From positions 1 to 22,629 of the forward strand of contig JBGPBS010000021.1 in assembly GCA_041481365.1 (NCBI GenBank): a stretch of 22,629 nt of DNA, read 5' to 3'. Below the pieces are notes generated by a model. It was not told the origin of the DNA and made no database searches. It worked only from the letters and a program-made list of their open reading frames with translations. Position numbers and translations under genes: made by a program. This DNA is from DASPTR01 sp041481365 (GTDB taxonomy: Archaea > Thermoproteota > Bathyarchaeia > Bathyarchaeales > Bathycorpusculaceae). Numbering within the stretch: position 1 is the stretch's first letter; each line of letters opens with the position of its first letter. Shown one piece after another: positions 13,718 to 21,658 of the stretch.

Positions 13718-16700
13718 CTAGTGTATGGTTTCGTAGTGTCCTTCTGTGCAGAGTATGAAGGTTCTTTCACTGTTCTGGCTGTTGGGCAGCTGGAATGTGA
13801 GCACTATTTGCTGGCCTGGAAGCAGTTTGGCGTATTTTTCGTCGTCGGCGTTGAGCAAACGGGTTACGATGCCCTGTGAGGAGCTGAGCGCATTCAGGAG
13901 GTTGGCTGTGTGCAATTGCATGCTTGCTTGTGGTGTGGTGTCCAGTCCCACGTAGTCTATCTTGTCGTCTGAGACGAAGCATAGTCTGACCTTGAAGTCT
14001 CCCTGTGAGTCTGGCAGGTAGCCCGTCACGTTGATTATGTCCGTGGCCCAGCTGCTCCTCGTGTGAAAAGCAGCCACGGTGTTCCACTGCCCAGTCGCGT
14101 TGAGCGTCTGGACGTAGATCGGACACTTCAAATACGGATCCTCTGACCTTATCACGAGCTTCGCACCGGCCGAAACATCAGTAGCAGCAAACGTCAAAGT
14201 TAGGTAGCTACAGTTGTAGCCCTGATAGTAGTCCCCGTCCGAAGCGCTCAGAAGCGACAGCACGTCGAAGCCGTCGTTGCTCATCGCAGATGTGGGCGTA
14301 GCGGGTTGTCCATAGGTCAAGATTTCGCCCATAGGCGTGACTGCAACGTTCACGCCGGCCGCATGATCCACCGCGAGAAGCACAGCCTGGTCAATGCGGT
14401 CGTGCTCGTGTTCGAACTCGGAGAGCTTCAACGAGTACAACGAAGCTGTCTTGCCCGTGAAAGTTGGGACAAGGGTTTGCTGAAGCACGTAGTAGTCTTG
14501 GCTGTCGTTTCCGCCATTCGTCTCCGAGTCGGGCAGAACGTTGTTGTCCAGAACGTAGCAGGTCCCGTTCCAGGTGGACACGTAGGGGCATCCGCCCCCT
14601 CCACCGCCAGGAGGCGTATAGTAAAAGTAGGCTGTCAGATAATGGTCACCATTCATATTGATACGTATGGGGTTCGGACCGTACTGCACTGCACCATCCA
14701 GATTCCAGCAGCTGAAAGACCAGTTAACGGATGGAGTCGCTAGAACGCCGACGGAAGTGCCGTAGGGGTAGAAGTACGTTCCCGAGGTAAGGTTGGTCTG
14801 TCCTGAGCCTGAAACTGGATTGATGGTCAACGCTGGATTGCGCATTGTGACCGTTTGGTTAGGAGACCAGCCGCTCCAAGCCCCAAGCGTGTCGTGTGCC
14901 CCGACCTTGACCTGATAGCCTTGAGAGACTCCAACACTCCACGCATGGCTTGCAGAGGCGTTAGCGCCAGACGCATACTGACCAGTAGTGAAGTTTGAGC
15001 CCTCGCCCCAATCGAACGTGTAAGTTACTTTGTTATTCTCAGGGTCTGTCGTGTTCGCGTAAAACGTGTAAGACGCGCCGGCGTATCCAACCGATGGTCC
15101 AGAAAGCGTGGGAACATCAGGAGGCTCGTCAACAGTGGCAGTCAAATTGTACCATCCCCAAGTAACAGCTTCGCCGCGTATTTCTATGGTCCAGTTTCCC
15201 ACAGAATCAGCATTATACGAAAGAGCCTCGGAATGCCAAGGGGCTGTGCTGTTCTTATTCTGCCCTCTCGAATCATTCAGAAAGATGCTTAGGCAAGGCT
15301 CGGAGTCATTAGGATACGTCGTGAATGCTTGCGCAATCACATAAATCCTGTCTCCCTGGTCCAAGCTGATGTTAAAGCAGTCTTCGGTATCGTAGCCACC
15401 TCCAATCATAAGATTGCTGTAGGTTGTTCCGTTACTTATTATTTGGGCCGTGCGGCAGTTGTCATTGCCGTCAGGGCCCGTACTCAGCACCACGCTTGTC
15501 AGGCAGGAATTATAATGGTCAACTAGACCCGAGCCTATGTTCACTTCAGCGTACGTGAGGTTTGCGGTTATCGTAAGCACATGACTGGCGCCATAGTTGA
15601 GACTACCATTGTCTAGATACCAGTATACGAAATTACAGAAGGTTGCGTCCACGACTCCAGGGTCTGTCGTAGCCGTGGCATTCGCCCAGTTCGACGTTCC
15701 ATTGCTATGACTATCGTAATATTGAACTGTTACGTTGCTGTACTGGTCATATGCGGCAGTAGCAACGCCATACCAGCTGTAGGCTGTACCGATGGTGCCA
15801 AGCATAAGCCCGGCACCCCATACCCAATCGGTACCACCAGTAGGCACAGTGCCTATTAGCAAGGCTGCAGTGCCAAGAAGGGCGAACGCAAAATTAACCT
15901 CATAGTCAGGTCTTACTTGAGCGTTAAGATTTGTCTGAAGGTTATAGCCTCTTATATCGCCAGGATAGGGACTAATCCAAAACGTCGCGCCTGAATAGGT
16001 ATCCCTATATGAGAGAGTTAGCTTTGAAAGAACGTAGTCGTCACCGTCCTGGTAGTAATGCTGGACGGTGCCATTGTACCAACCCAAGCTATCGCCAGAA
16101 AGAAGCCCTAAATCGCCTTTGTAGCCCTCTTGGTCCCTGTAGCCCTGACCCCAAGTCTCGCTAGTAGAGCCCACCGAAAAGTATACGATCCAAAACTCGC
16201 TCTGCATGAAGGGAGGACCATCGTTATATGAGGAATCACCCAAGATGATTTCAAACGAGAGCCTCTGCCCGCTTGCCTTGTCGAGCGCGTTGTTCCATAT
16301 GACTACAAAGTAGTTCTTACCTAGGGTATAGTCCCCATTAATATTCCCGACGATTATGTTGGAGTCCCCGCCGGTGATGTTGAGGTCCGTCCAAACGGCG
16401 GCTATCATCGCGTTGGACATACCAGTGGATAGAGTGGTTGAGGGTGTCGGGCTCGGCTGGGTGGTGTTGTCAAAACCTATGAAACCATTCGAGCTTACAT
16501 AAATAGTACGGTATTCGGCAGAGCCGAGCCCACCAAAGAAGCGAAAAAGAAAAGGATTATAAGTGCTTCTAAGCGGGGCTATGAAGTCATCGCCCACCTG
16601 ATGTTCTAGGGTTTGGTTAATCGTACTAGAGTCCAAGAGCCACGGAGGAACCCACGAATACCCAGTGTTTCTTTGCCACCCTGGCATAAGGTTAGAGTCC

Positions 16701-16969
16701 ACCGCGTAGCTTATTGCTTTCCTGGAATTGGCTGTCATGGAAACGTTCAACTCAGTATAGTACCCTGTATGAGAAGGTTCTTCAAAATATTTAGATGCGG
16801 CAACGCCCAAACCAACCGAAGTTTCGTTGGTAGATGTCATGTTATCCGTCCTTTCCTGTATGTTGAGGTCGCCACCCGGTCTTTCGATCCACAAATAATC
16901 CGCATGCACCTGAACAACGATCTGCAACACGATAACAGCCAATAATGCAAACGCTATGAACTTGTTCAT
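13718..16969 (-). CDS. Large secreted multidomain surface protein (PPC-like, PKD-like, Gly6 linker)
   Basis: 1083 residues. A signal peptide (NKFIAFALLAVIVLQIVVQV) is followed by the motif YLWIERPGG. In order: a beta-rich adhesion-like region with SSNGFIGFDN (about 135-300); two hydrophobic stretches (about 357-405); a PPC-like domain (about 498-613: GPDGNDNC, CFNISLDQGDRIYV, GNWTIEI); a PKD-like domain (about 617-708: TDPENNKVTYTFDWGEGSNF); a repeat domain (about 712-783); GGGGGG (788-793); and a C-terminal module beginning CPYVSTWNGTCYVLDNNVLP. No C-terminal anchor. Asn-X-Ser/Thr sites are frequent, fitting N-glycosylation. The frame opens 37 codons earlier, but GAGGT 6 bases before the ATG ending at 16969, plus the signal peptide, fix the start. 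The ATG overlaps the upstream stop (ATGA). Confidence 0.85.
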   Translation of the reverse strand: MNKFIAFALLAVIVLQIVVQVHADYLWIERPGGDLNIQERTDNMTSTNETSVGLGVAASKYFEEPSHTGYYTELNVSMTANSRKAISYAVDSNLMPGWQRNTGYSWVPPWLLDSSTINQTLEHQVGDDFIAPLRSTYNPFLFRFFGGLGSAEYRTIYVSSNGFIGFDNTTQPSPTPSTTLSTGMSNAMIAAVWTDLNITGGDSNIIVGNINGDYTLGKNYFVVIWNNALDKASGQRLSFEIILGDSSYNDGPPFMQSEFWIVYFSVGSTSETWGQGYRDQEGYKGDLGLLSGDSLGWYNGTVQHYYQDGDDYVLSKLTLSYRDTYSGATFWISPYPGDIRGYNLQTNLNAQVRPDYEVNFAFALLGTAALLIGTVPTGGTDWVWGAGLMLGTIGTAYSWYGVATAAYDQYSNVTVQYYDSHSNGTSNWANATATTDPGVVDATFCNFVYWYLDNGSLNYGASHVLTITANLTYAEVNIGSGLVDHYNSCLTSVVLSTGPDGNDNCRTAQIISNGTTYSNLMIGGGYDTEDCFNISLDQGDRIYVIAQAFTTYPNDSEPCLSIFLNDSRGQNKNSTAPWHSEALSYNADSVGNWTIEIRGEAVTWGWYNLTATVDEPPDVPTLSGPSVGYAGASYTFYANTTDPENNKVTYTFDWGEGSNFTTGQYASGANASASHAWSVGVSQGYQVKVGAHDTLGAWSGWSPNQTVTMRNPALTINPVSGSGQTNLTSGTYFYPYGTSVGVLATPSVNWSFSCWNLDGAVQYGPNPIRINMNGDHYLTAYFYYTPPGGGGGGCPYVSTWNGTCYVLDNNVLPDSETNGGNDSQDYYVLQQTLVPTFTGKTASLYSLKLSEFEHEHDRIDQAVLLAVDHAAGVNVAVTPMGEILTYGQPATPTSAMSNDGFDVLSLLSASDGDYYQGYNCSYLTLTFAATDVSAGAKLVIRSEDPYLKCPIYVQTLNATGQWNTVAAFHTRSSWATDIINVTGYLPDSQGDFKVRLCFVSDDKIDYVGLDTTPQASMQLHTANLLNALSSSQGIVTRLLNADDEKYAKLLPGQQIVLTFQLPNSQNSERTFILCTEGHYETIH

Positions 16970-17991
16970 CCGCTTACCTCCATGGCGTAGAATCCATAGC
17001 TGTGTGGAATATCCTGGATTTTTATGTACCAGAAGCCAGTCGAGTTTGATGTGAACTCTAGCTCCTGCGTATGATACCACCCAGATGGACCAGGCCCGAT
17101 GGCTTCGGCGAAGAGCTTTTGTTCGGGGTCGTACACGTAGAGGTTGAAGACCGCCTCAGAGTCGTTGACCGTTAGTTTCGGCGTTCCATAAGCATACACA
17201 CTTACCCTCTGTCCCTGGTCCAATTGGATCTTGTAGTAATCTACTGCATCATTGAAACCGATGTACATCCTCGTATAATTCCCAAGAGTTATCTCAGTCG
17301 CGTCCTGGAAGTCATTGTTGTTGTCCGGCCCGATCTTGAGGAAGAAGGGCTGAACAACCCTGTTGAACACTGAACCGTTGTAGTAGACGAGGTCTACATC
17401 CACTTCCATCGAATGAGTGTAGTTGTATGGGCTGAAAAAGAACCAGTGTACCCAATCAGCAAAGTAGACGATCTTTGGCTCATTCACGGCAGCCAACGTT
17501 ATGAAAGCCTTCAAGCCGCTACTCCGTAAAAGATACTCATAGCTTGCGACGGAGAGGTTTTGAACGCCAGAGGAAACCATAGGAAAGAGATAGAGATAGG
17601 AGTTGTCATGGTCTTCCCAGAAGGTGACGTTGGCGCTGTAGACGAAACCAGTTCGCACGGTCGCTGAGACGTTTACCATGAACTCCACGAAGTCCGAACC
17701 GACGGCGGGATCATAATTCCAATACTTAGTCACCCATATCTGAGGTTCAAACGTGACATCGTTCTCGTAGTTGGCGGTGACAATCTCGTTGATGCCAACG
17801 CCGGTTCCATCCGGCCTTTCGATCTGCCACTTTGCCGGGTTCAACGTCACGGTTTCTGTTATGGCAACGGGCCCGTGCAACACGCCTGTAAGCCGAAAAG
17901 ATACGAACAGACTCAAAGGAACCATTATGGATAAGAGCACCACCACACTTCTGCTACGAAATCGAAGCAAACGGTCACCCTCAAGTGGCAT
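16966..17991 (-). CDS. Secreted or membrane-anchored surface protein with PPC-like domain
   Basis: 341 residues. The N-terminal hydrophobic segment (SVVVLLSIMVPLSLFVSF, about 15-33) is a signal peptide or anchor. The middle is beta-rich (AKWQIERPDGTGVGINEIV at about 53-71). The C-terminal 120 residues form a pre-peptidase C-like domain (IGPDNNNDFQDATEI, DYYKIQLDQGQRVSVYAYGT, GFWYIKIQDI, YGFYAMEVSG). It shares both the IERPxG motif and the PPC domain with the downstream protein, so the two look like partly duplicated partners. Its stop overlaps the next start as ATGA, implying coupled translation. The ATG lies about 27 bases from the TATA box, so the message may be leaderless; a TTG 7 codons in has GAGGGTGA before it and is an alternative. 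Role unknown. Confidence 0.78.
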   Translation of the reverse strand: MPLEGDRLLRFRSRSVVVLLSIMVPLSLFVSFRLTGVLHGPVAITETVTLNPAKWQIERPDGTGVGINEIVTANYENDVTFEPQIWVTKYWNYDPAVGSDFVEFMVNVSATVRTGFVYSANVTFWEDHDNSYLYLFPMVSSGVQNLSVASYEYLLRSSGLKAFITLAAVNEPKIVYFADWVHWFFFSPYNYTHSMEVDVDLVYYNGSVFNRVVQPFFLKIGPDNNNDFQDATEITLGNYTRMYIGFNDAVDYYKIQLDQGQRVSVYAYGTPKLTVNDSEAVFNLYVYDPEQKLFAEAIGPGPSGWYHTQELEFTSNSTGFWYIKIQDIPHSYGFYAMEVSG

Positions 17992-18012
17992 TACTACTTG
18001 TAATGGCTATAG

Positions 18013-18022
18013 TTTATAAAAT
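18013..18022 (-). promoter_or_regulatory. TATA box of the two-gene surface protein operon
   Basis: The minus strand reads ATTTTATAAA. Initiation 25-27 bases on falls at about 17991-17993, on the ATG itself, so a leaderless message is likely. Confidence 0.6.
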
Positions 18023-18037
18023 TTCCGGAAAATGCTT

Positions 18038-18634
18038 CTATAACAAGGTTCTGCTGATTGCTGCCAACGTGGCTGCTTCCGCAGTCGCTGCGACAAGCAG
18101 GATGATCGCCACGAAAAAGTACAGTGATAGAAATTCCTTCAACGCTTTTCTGAAGGCTTCATTCCTCGTGAGATTCTCTTCAGCGTAGACCCATTTAGGC
18201 TTTATCCATGATGCTCCCGCAAGTGTTCCAGCTACCGCCGCAAGAGAATACCCAGAACCTTCAAGAACAACAGTCGGCATCGCAACTAAAACAACCCAGG
18301 TGGGTAATTGATGAAGAAACAAACCCCAGATTACACCCCTATAGACCAAAAAGGCCGTTGAAAGCGGAAAGAACACAATCCCTGGGACAGAAACGACGAT
18401 GAAGGAACTCAGAACCAAGTTGGACAGGAATATGCTCAGGAGCAACAGTAGAAAACCGCTACCAGAAAGCATTTCGTGAAACGCATTCGACAAGCCCAAG
18501 TACGGTGCAGACGGAGACAAAAACTCAAACGCAGAAGCAACTCCAAAAGCACACCCGAAGAAAACCAGGTTCATAAATGCTATGAACTTCCACCTTGCCG
18601 AAAGCACGTTCAAACAAACAGTGAACCTCTGCAT
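18038..18634 (-). CDS. SpoIIM-like integral membrane protein
   Basis: 198 residues with about five hydrophobic helices: KFIAFMNLVFFGCAFGVASA, GFLLLLLSIFLSNLVLSSFI, a segment around GIVFFPLSTAFLVYRGVIWG, LPTWVVLVAMPTVVLEGSGY and a C-terminal YFFVAIILLVAATAEAATLA. The pattern of a glycine-rich helix followed by LPTWVVLVAMPTVVLEGSGY and AAVAGTLAGASWI matches the SpoIIM/DUF95 family (PF01944). That family occurs well beyond spore formers and has no settled role in archaea. The frame extends to 18715, but the TATA box at 18670-18679 places transcription start near 18645, so the ATG ending at 18634 is the better start. It has its own promoter, separate from the surface operon that follows. Confidence 0.72.
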   Translation of the reverse strand: MQRFTVCLNVLSARWKFIAFMNLVFFGCAFGVASAFEFLSPSAPYLGLSNAFHEMLSGSGFLLLLLSIFLSNLVLSSFIVVSVPGIVFFPLSTAFLVYRGVIWGLFLHQLPTWVVLVAMPTVVLEGSGYSLAAVAGTLAGASWIKPKWVYAEENLTRNEAFRKALKEFLSLYFFVAIILLVAATAEAATLAAISRTLL

Positions 18635-18669
18635 TTCCCGGTTCCAGACAAGAATATCATGAGCATCAG

Positions 18670-18679
18670 CATTTAAGCC
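18670..18679 (-). promoter_or_regulatory. TATA box of the SpoIIM-like gene
   Basis: The minus strand reads GGCTTAAATG; initiation near 18645 leaves about 11 bases to the ATG ending at 18634. Confidence 0.45.
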
Positions 18680-19237
18680 TAATACCCATTTCGAACTTCC
18701 GGTCACACAAAACACGATTGGCTCTTGATCGAAGCTACCTATACATGATTCGCAGTGCTGGCTTAATGGAATTTCAATATGGCCCGCGGTAATACGCTAC
18801 GAAGATGCAAGGATAGGTCCTTTCATTCAAACACGGAAGGAAGCATCGTAGCGCTATTCATGCTGCGCTCCTGTTATTGAAGCGACAATGTCTGCGAGCG
18901 TTGACAAGATAGTGGCAGAATCAGCTAATCACTTCCTCTTTTCCTTCAAAAGAGCTAGCAAAGTCCACTAAATGCGAGAGCTTGCGCGGACCCAGGAATT
19001 GTATGACATAGAAGATGTCTCGGGTCTGGTAGTATTCCATCATTGCTCTCCAATGTCGGTGGATCACACAACCTCTGATTTGGGTATCTACAAGTTGAGA
19101 AAGATCAGAACAAGGCGGCGGTCTGAAATTCGAACACCAGTTTGCCGACAAGAACACGTTCATAACATTTTCTGCGTGAGTTCAGAAGCCCCTAGGCGCG
19201 CGCGCTCGAACCCGAGGTCTTGACGGCAGCTGGCAAG
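18680..19237. other. Intergenic stretch of about 560 bases, no supported gene
   Basis: It separates the divergent SpoIIM-like gene and the secreted protein at 19279. Short frames exist on both strands (18921-19163 minus, 18972-19223 plus) but overlap each other, lack promoters or ribosome sites and resemble nothing known. A long hairpin lies at 18795-18853 and a CTCG-AACC-CGAG hairpin near 19204-19215. Confidence 0.4.
18795..18853. repeat. Long imperfect inverted repeat (hairpin)
   Basis: CGCTACG (18795-18801) pairs with CGTAGCG (18847-18853). After a 3-base bulge (AAG), ATGC (18805-18808) pairs with GCAT (18843-18846). This gives 11 pairs around a 34-base loop, which itself holds AAGGA/TCCTT. 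Possibly a small RNA or operator; no promoter is assigned. Confidence 0.4.
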
Positions 19238-19246
19238 ATTCTTAAG
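19238..19246 (+). promoter_or_regulatory. Probable TATA box for the gene at 19279
   Basis: ATTCTTAAG; initiation near 19266 leaves a leader of about 12 bases. Confidence 0.35.
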
Positions 19247-19278
19247 CCGTAGTTCACTACTGTAATGTTTGTGAGATA

Positions 19279-19875
19279 ATGAGAGGGCAGATTGTAATAG
19301 TCTTGGTGGCGGGTATTCTGATTGGATTCTTTGCCAACTATGGCTATCTCACCTTCGTAAGACCCGATTCTTGGCATCTCGTCACCAGCTTTATTCTGGC
19401 CAACTCCAACGCCCCCGACCTCGTAATAGCCTACTCGTACCCCAACGTCTACAACACTTCAACCCCGAAATTCACGATCAACGCAGACCTCTGGAGAATA
19501 AGCTGGGTAACCGTCAACTACTACCAGAACAGAACTGGTGTATCCCCCGGTTACGGCGCTGACCTGTACTACACTATCCCAGCGAAGATTTTGGTCTATT
19601 CGGATGCCGGCATCGTTGGCCGAATCGACCTGCTTGCCCCAAGCGAGTACAACGTTGGTCCGCCATCCAGCGAGGGCGGGCTTTACGGGTCGTTTACGGG
19701 TCGGTGGATCGCCATCAGTGACGACGGGCTCACCTACTGCTATCAGCAGACCCTACAGAGATACTTTGATTATGTGATTGGCTACCCGACGCTTATGACA
19801 GGAAAGGGAATCTATCGCATATCGGCAGAGAACACGACTGGCTGCTTCAAGTTCACGATCGAAGAATACTACTAG
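19279..19875 (+). CDS. Membrane-anchored or secreted protein of unknown function
   Basis: 198 residues. It opens with a hydrophobic helix (IVIVLVAGILIGFFANYGYL) that acts as signal anchor, followed by a beta-rich, aromatic extracellular part (VIAYSYPNVYNTSTPKFTIN, DLYYTIPAKILVYSDAGIVG, YRISAENTTGCFKFTIEEYY). Several N-glycosylation sequons (NTST, NRTG, NTTG) and two cysteines are present. The alternating strand pattern suggests a single beta-sandwich domain. I recognise no family. It stands alone, with unassigned sequence on both sides, and codon use looks like its neighbours. Start: the ATG at 19279; no strong ribosome site, short leader from the TATA-like box. Confidence 0.65.
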   Translation: MRGQIVIVLVAGILIGFFANYGYLTFVRPDSWHLVTSFILANSNAPDLVIAYSYPNVYNTSTPKFTINADLWRISWVTVNYYQNRTGVSPGYGADLYYTIPAKILVYSDAGIVGRIDLLAPSEYNVGPPSSEGGLYGSFTGRWIAISDDGLTYCYQQTLQRYFDYVIGYPTLMTGKGIYRISAENTTGCFKFTIEEYY

Positions 19876-20600
19876 AAACCATTTTGAGTTTTCTCGAGCA
19901 CGCAAGACGGTATACGATGTACAGAACGCATCAAGACCCTTGATTATCGAGTGCAGATTGCGTAAATTAGCATCAAGAAACATCGGTTACCCGAGTTTGA
20001 TAGGGCCGGGAGTTACCGTTCCTAAATTGTAATTTATACTGCAATAATTAGCAATGTTCCAGTCGTAGTTTCAAGTTGAGTGCACGGGGGCGAATTAAAT
20101 AATTCAAGAGTAATGTTGGCAGAACTCGGCTTCATTTTGTTGAAACAATAGGGGGCCGTGAGAAATCAAGTTTTGAAACGTTGGCTGCTACAAGTCTAAG
20201 ACAATTATTTAATCGGCCTCCGCGCGCACGGTCCTATTTTCGTGTCTTCTTACTCATTTGATTCTTAAAGTGCCCATGATTTGAAGAGACTTTCTTCAAG
20301 TTTTTCGATTCAAATTTTGGATTCATAATGTTTTAGACTGTGAGAGGCAACACCATCTGAGCCTGTGGACAAGATGGACCCGATGAGACTAGAACCGTTC
20401 AAAAGGAACGTCACATCGACGCCAGTGAGCGGCTACCCATCCAACAGTATCACAGCCTGCGCACAAAGCGTAACAGGATCTCGGCATCAGCGCCAACTCT
20501 TTTGGCAAACCCGCGTTTTTGAGTGCTAGCAGATCTTGTCAAGATCCCTCACGTTCTTCTTCAGTCATCGGCAAAATGCCCATTCCCGCGGGTTTCATCT
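19876..20600. other. 725-base AT-rich stretch with no supported gene
   Basis: It contains TATA-like motifs (AATTTATACTG near 20030-20040; TTATTTAATC near 20202-20211) that lead to no convincing frame. The longest reasonable short frame, 20374-20529 plus (51 residues, MDPMRLEPFKRN), has no ribosome site and no recognisable product. A perfect palindrome lies at 20532-20546. It may hold an unrecognised RNA or gene remnants. Confidence 0.35.
20532..20546. repeat. Perfect palindrome GATCTTG-T-CAAGATC
   Basis: 7-base arms with a one-base centre, 55 bases beyond the hicA stop. Could be a protein-binding site or part of a 3' structure; no T run follows on the hicA strand. Confidence 0.35.
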
Positions 20601-20828
20601 TCATAGCAGTTTTACGAATTCTTCTGTTGTTAATCCCGCTTGTCTCAAAATCGATTTGAGGGTTCCTCTCTTTATCTCTGGATGCAACGGAACAACAACG
20701 ATGTACGTTCTGTTTTGAGTCTTCTTTTTGAGTCTGATGTGGCTTCCTTTTCTTCCCACCACCAAGAAGCCTGCTTTGCCTAATGCCTTGGTCACTTCAC
20801 GACCTGACACTAATGGCAGTCTTGGCAT
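20601..20828 (-). CDS. hicA: HicA-type toxin (mRNA interferase)
   Basis: 75 residues, the normal size of HicA/YcfA, a double-stranded-RNA-binding-fold ribonuclease that cuts mRNA. The family pattern is clear: PLVSGREVTKALGKAGFLVV, then GRKGSHIRLKKK with the catalytic histidine (His30), VVVPLHPEIKRGTLKSILRQ and the terminal helix AGLTTEEFVKLL. Start: the ATG ending at 20828, giving the typical MPRLPLVSG; a GTG four codons earlier (20840) is possible. It overlaps the end of hicB (20797) by 32 bases in another frame, which means tight co-translation. Whether it is active cannot be told; no residue looks damaged. Confidence 0.9.
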   Translation of the reverse strand: MPRLPLVSGREVTKALGKAGFLVVGRKGSHIRLKKKTQNRTYIVVVPLHPEIKRGTLKSILRQAGLTTEEFVKLL

Positions 20829-21042
20829 GGGTTTCAACACTCAGAGTCGTGACCATGGCAGGTTTTCGCTTGGGGATGGTTGCATCCTCGTCTTCAAGAT
20901 ATAGCTCAACTGCCTCCTGCAGGTTGCCAAGCGCATGCTCCACATCTTTTCCCTGGCTTGCAATATCCAATTCCGGACACCAAGCAACGTACAGTTTCTC
21001 TTCCCTCCACACAACAGCAGAAAACGTGACAGTCTCTCCCAC
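20797..21042 (-). CDS. hicB: HicB-type antitoxin, short form
   Basis: 81 residues from a GTG start. It has the partial RNase H-like HicB fold: VTFSAVVWREEKLYVAWCPE, LDIASQGKDVEHALGNLQEA and VELYLEDED. Such proteins bind and block HicA. The remaining 25 residues (PKRKPAMVTTLSVETH) contain no recognisable helix-turn-helix or ribbon-helix-helix DNA-binding domain, so this is the minimal form and may rely on another factor for autoregulation. The frame stays open upstream to 21192, but the TATA box at 21076-21086 and GTTAGGTG upstream of the GTG at 21042 make that the start. It precedes hicA, so antitoxin comes first. Confidence 0.85.
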   Translation of the reverse strand: MGETVTFSAVVWREEKLYVAWCPELDIASQGKDVEHALGNLQEAVELYLEDEDATIPKRKPAMVTTLSVETHAKTAISVRS

Positions 21043-21075
21043 TAAACAACACCTAACATACTGATTCAACGAGAT

Positions 21076-21086
21076 CATTAAAATAG
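21076..21086 (-). promoter_or_regulatory. TATA box of hicBA
   Basis: The minus strand reads CTATTTTAATG; initiation near 21056 leaves about 14 bases to the hicB GTG. Confidence 0.5.
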
Positions 21087-21414
21087 TTTTTGAATCTGAA
21101 CAAAGACCACACCCGAAAAGATTCTTGGACCCACTCATCACTTCACAGCGATGCATTTCAGTGCAGGACTGTGCAGAGCCACATATGGCCAACCAGTGCG
21201 TGCCATCAGATACCTACAATAAAAGGGTGTAAGGTGGCCATCTTCTTGGACAGCCGCATCCAATACCCCAACGTAGATGGTGTGATCCGTGCCGCCTGGA
21301 TCAAGCCACGCCTCAAGCAGGAGAAGCCTCACCCCGAAAAGAGAGTGATGGGCTGCACGGCACCATACTGTCAACAGGCAGAAAGAACAATAAGAATAAT
21401 CCGGGTCTATCGCG
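21087..21414. other. 330-base stretch with no supported gene
   Basis: Long frames are open on both strands (plus 21090-21428, minus 21138-21443) and exclude each other. Neither has a promoter, ribosome site or familiar motif; the minus one is rich in Cys, His and Trp. A gene remnant is possible. Confidence 0.3.
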
Positions 21415-21657
21415 TTAGCCTTTATTGAGCCTGGCAAGAGCATCTTTGAACCTCAGAACTATCACCGAAAAGACCAGCAATGTCAAGAGAACGCTGATTA
21501 GAAACTCGTTATTTCCAACGATGGGAAAGAGGAACGGATGCAGGCCTAGGACGAAACCAAGAAGCAAAGCAACACCCAACAACCCAACCAGAGAATTGGC
21601 AGTCAGTCTTTTCAAATGAAATTTCAGTGGCTTCTTAATCCTCCTGTGATAAAGCAC
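21415..21657 (-). CDS. Membrane ORF, probably the 3' half of a frameshifted gene
   Basis: 80 residues with two hydrophobic helices (VGLLGVALLLGFVLGLHPFL, EFLISVLLTLLVFSVIVLRF) and a basic linker (RRIKKPLKFHLKR) before them. The only start is a GTG at 21655-21657 that overlaps the end of the preceding ORF, with no ribosome site. Its frame continues upstream as LESGLVTFEVLYHRR into a run of nine T (21685-21693, read as A on plus). Removing one base there joins it to the 73-residue ORF and gives one four-helix protein of about 150 residues. Function unknown. Confidence 0.5.
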   Translation of the reverse strand: MLYHRRIKKPLKFHLKRLTANSLVGLLGVALLLGFVLGLHPFLFPIVGNNEFLISVLLTLLVFSVIVLRFKDALARLNKG

Positions 21658-21658
21658 T

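Noticed and set aside
20374..20529. 51-residue plus-strand ORF (MDPMRLEPFKRN...)
   Set aside because: No ribosome site or promoter at the right distance, and no recognisable motif; too short to support alone.
21043..21192. N-terminal extension of HicB (MAICGSAQSC...)
   Set aside because: Lies upstream of or across the TATA box, is Cys-rich and unlike HicB; the GTG at 21042 gives the normal start.
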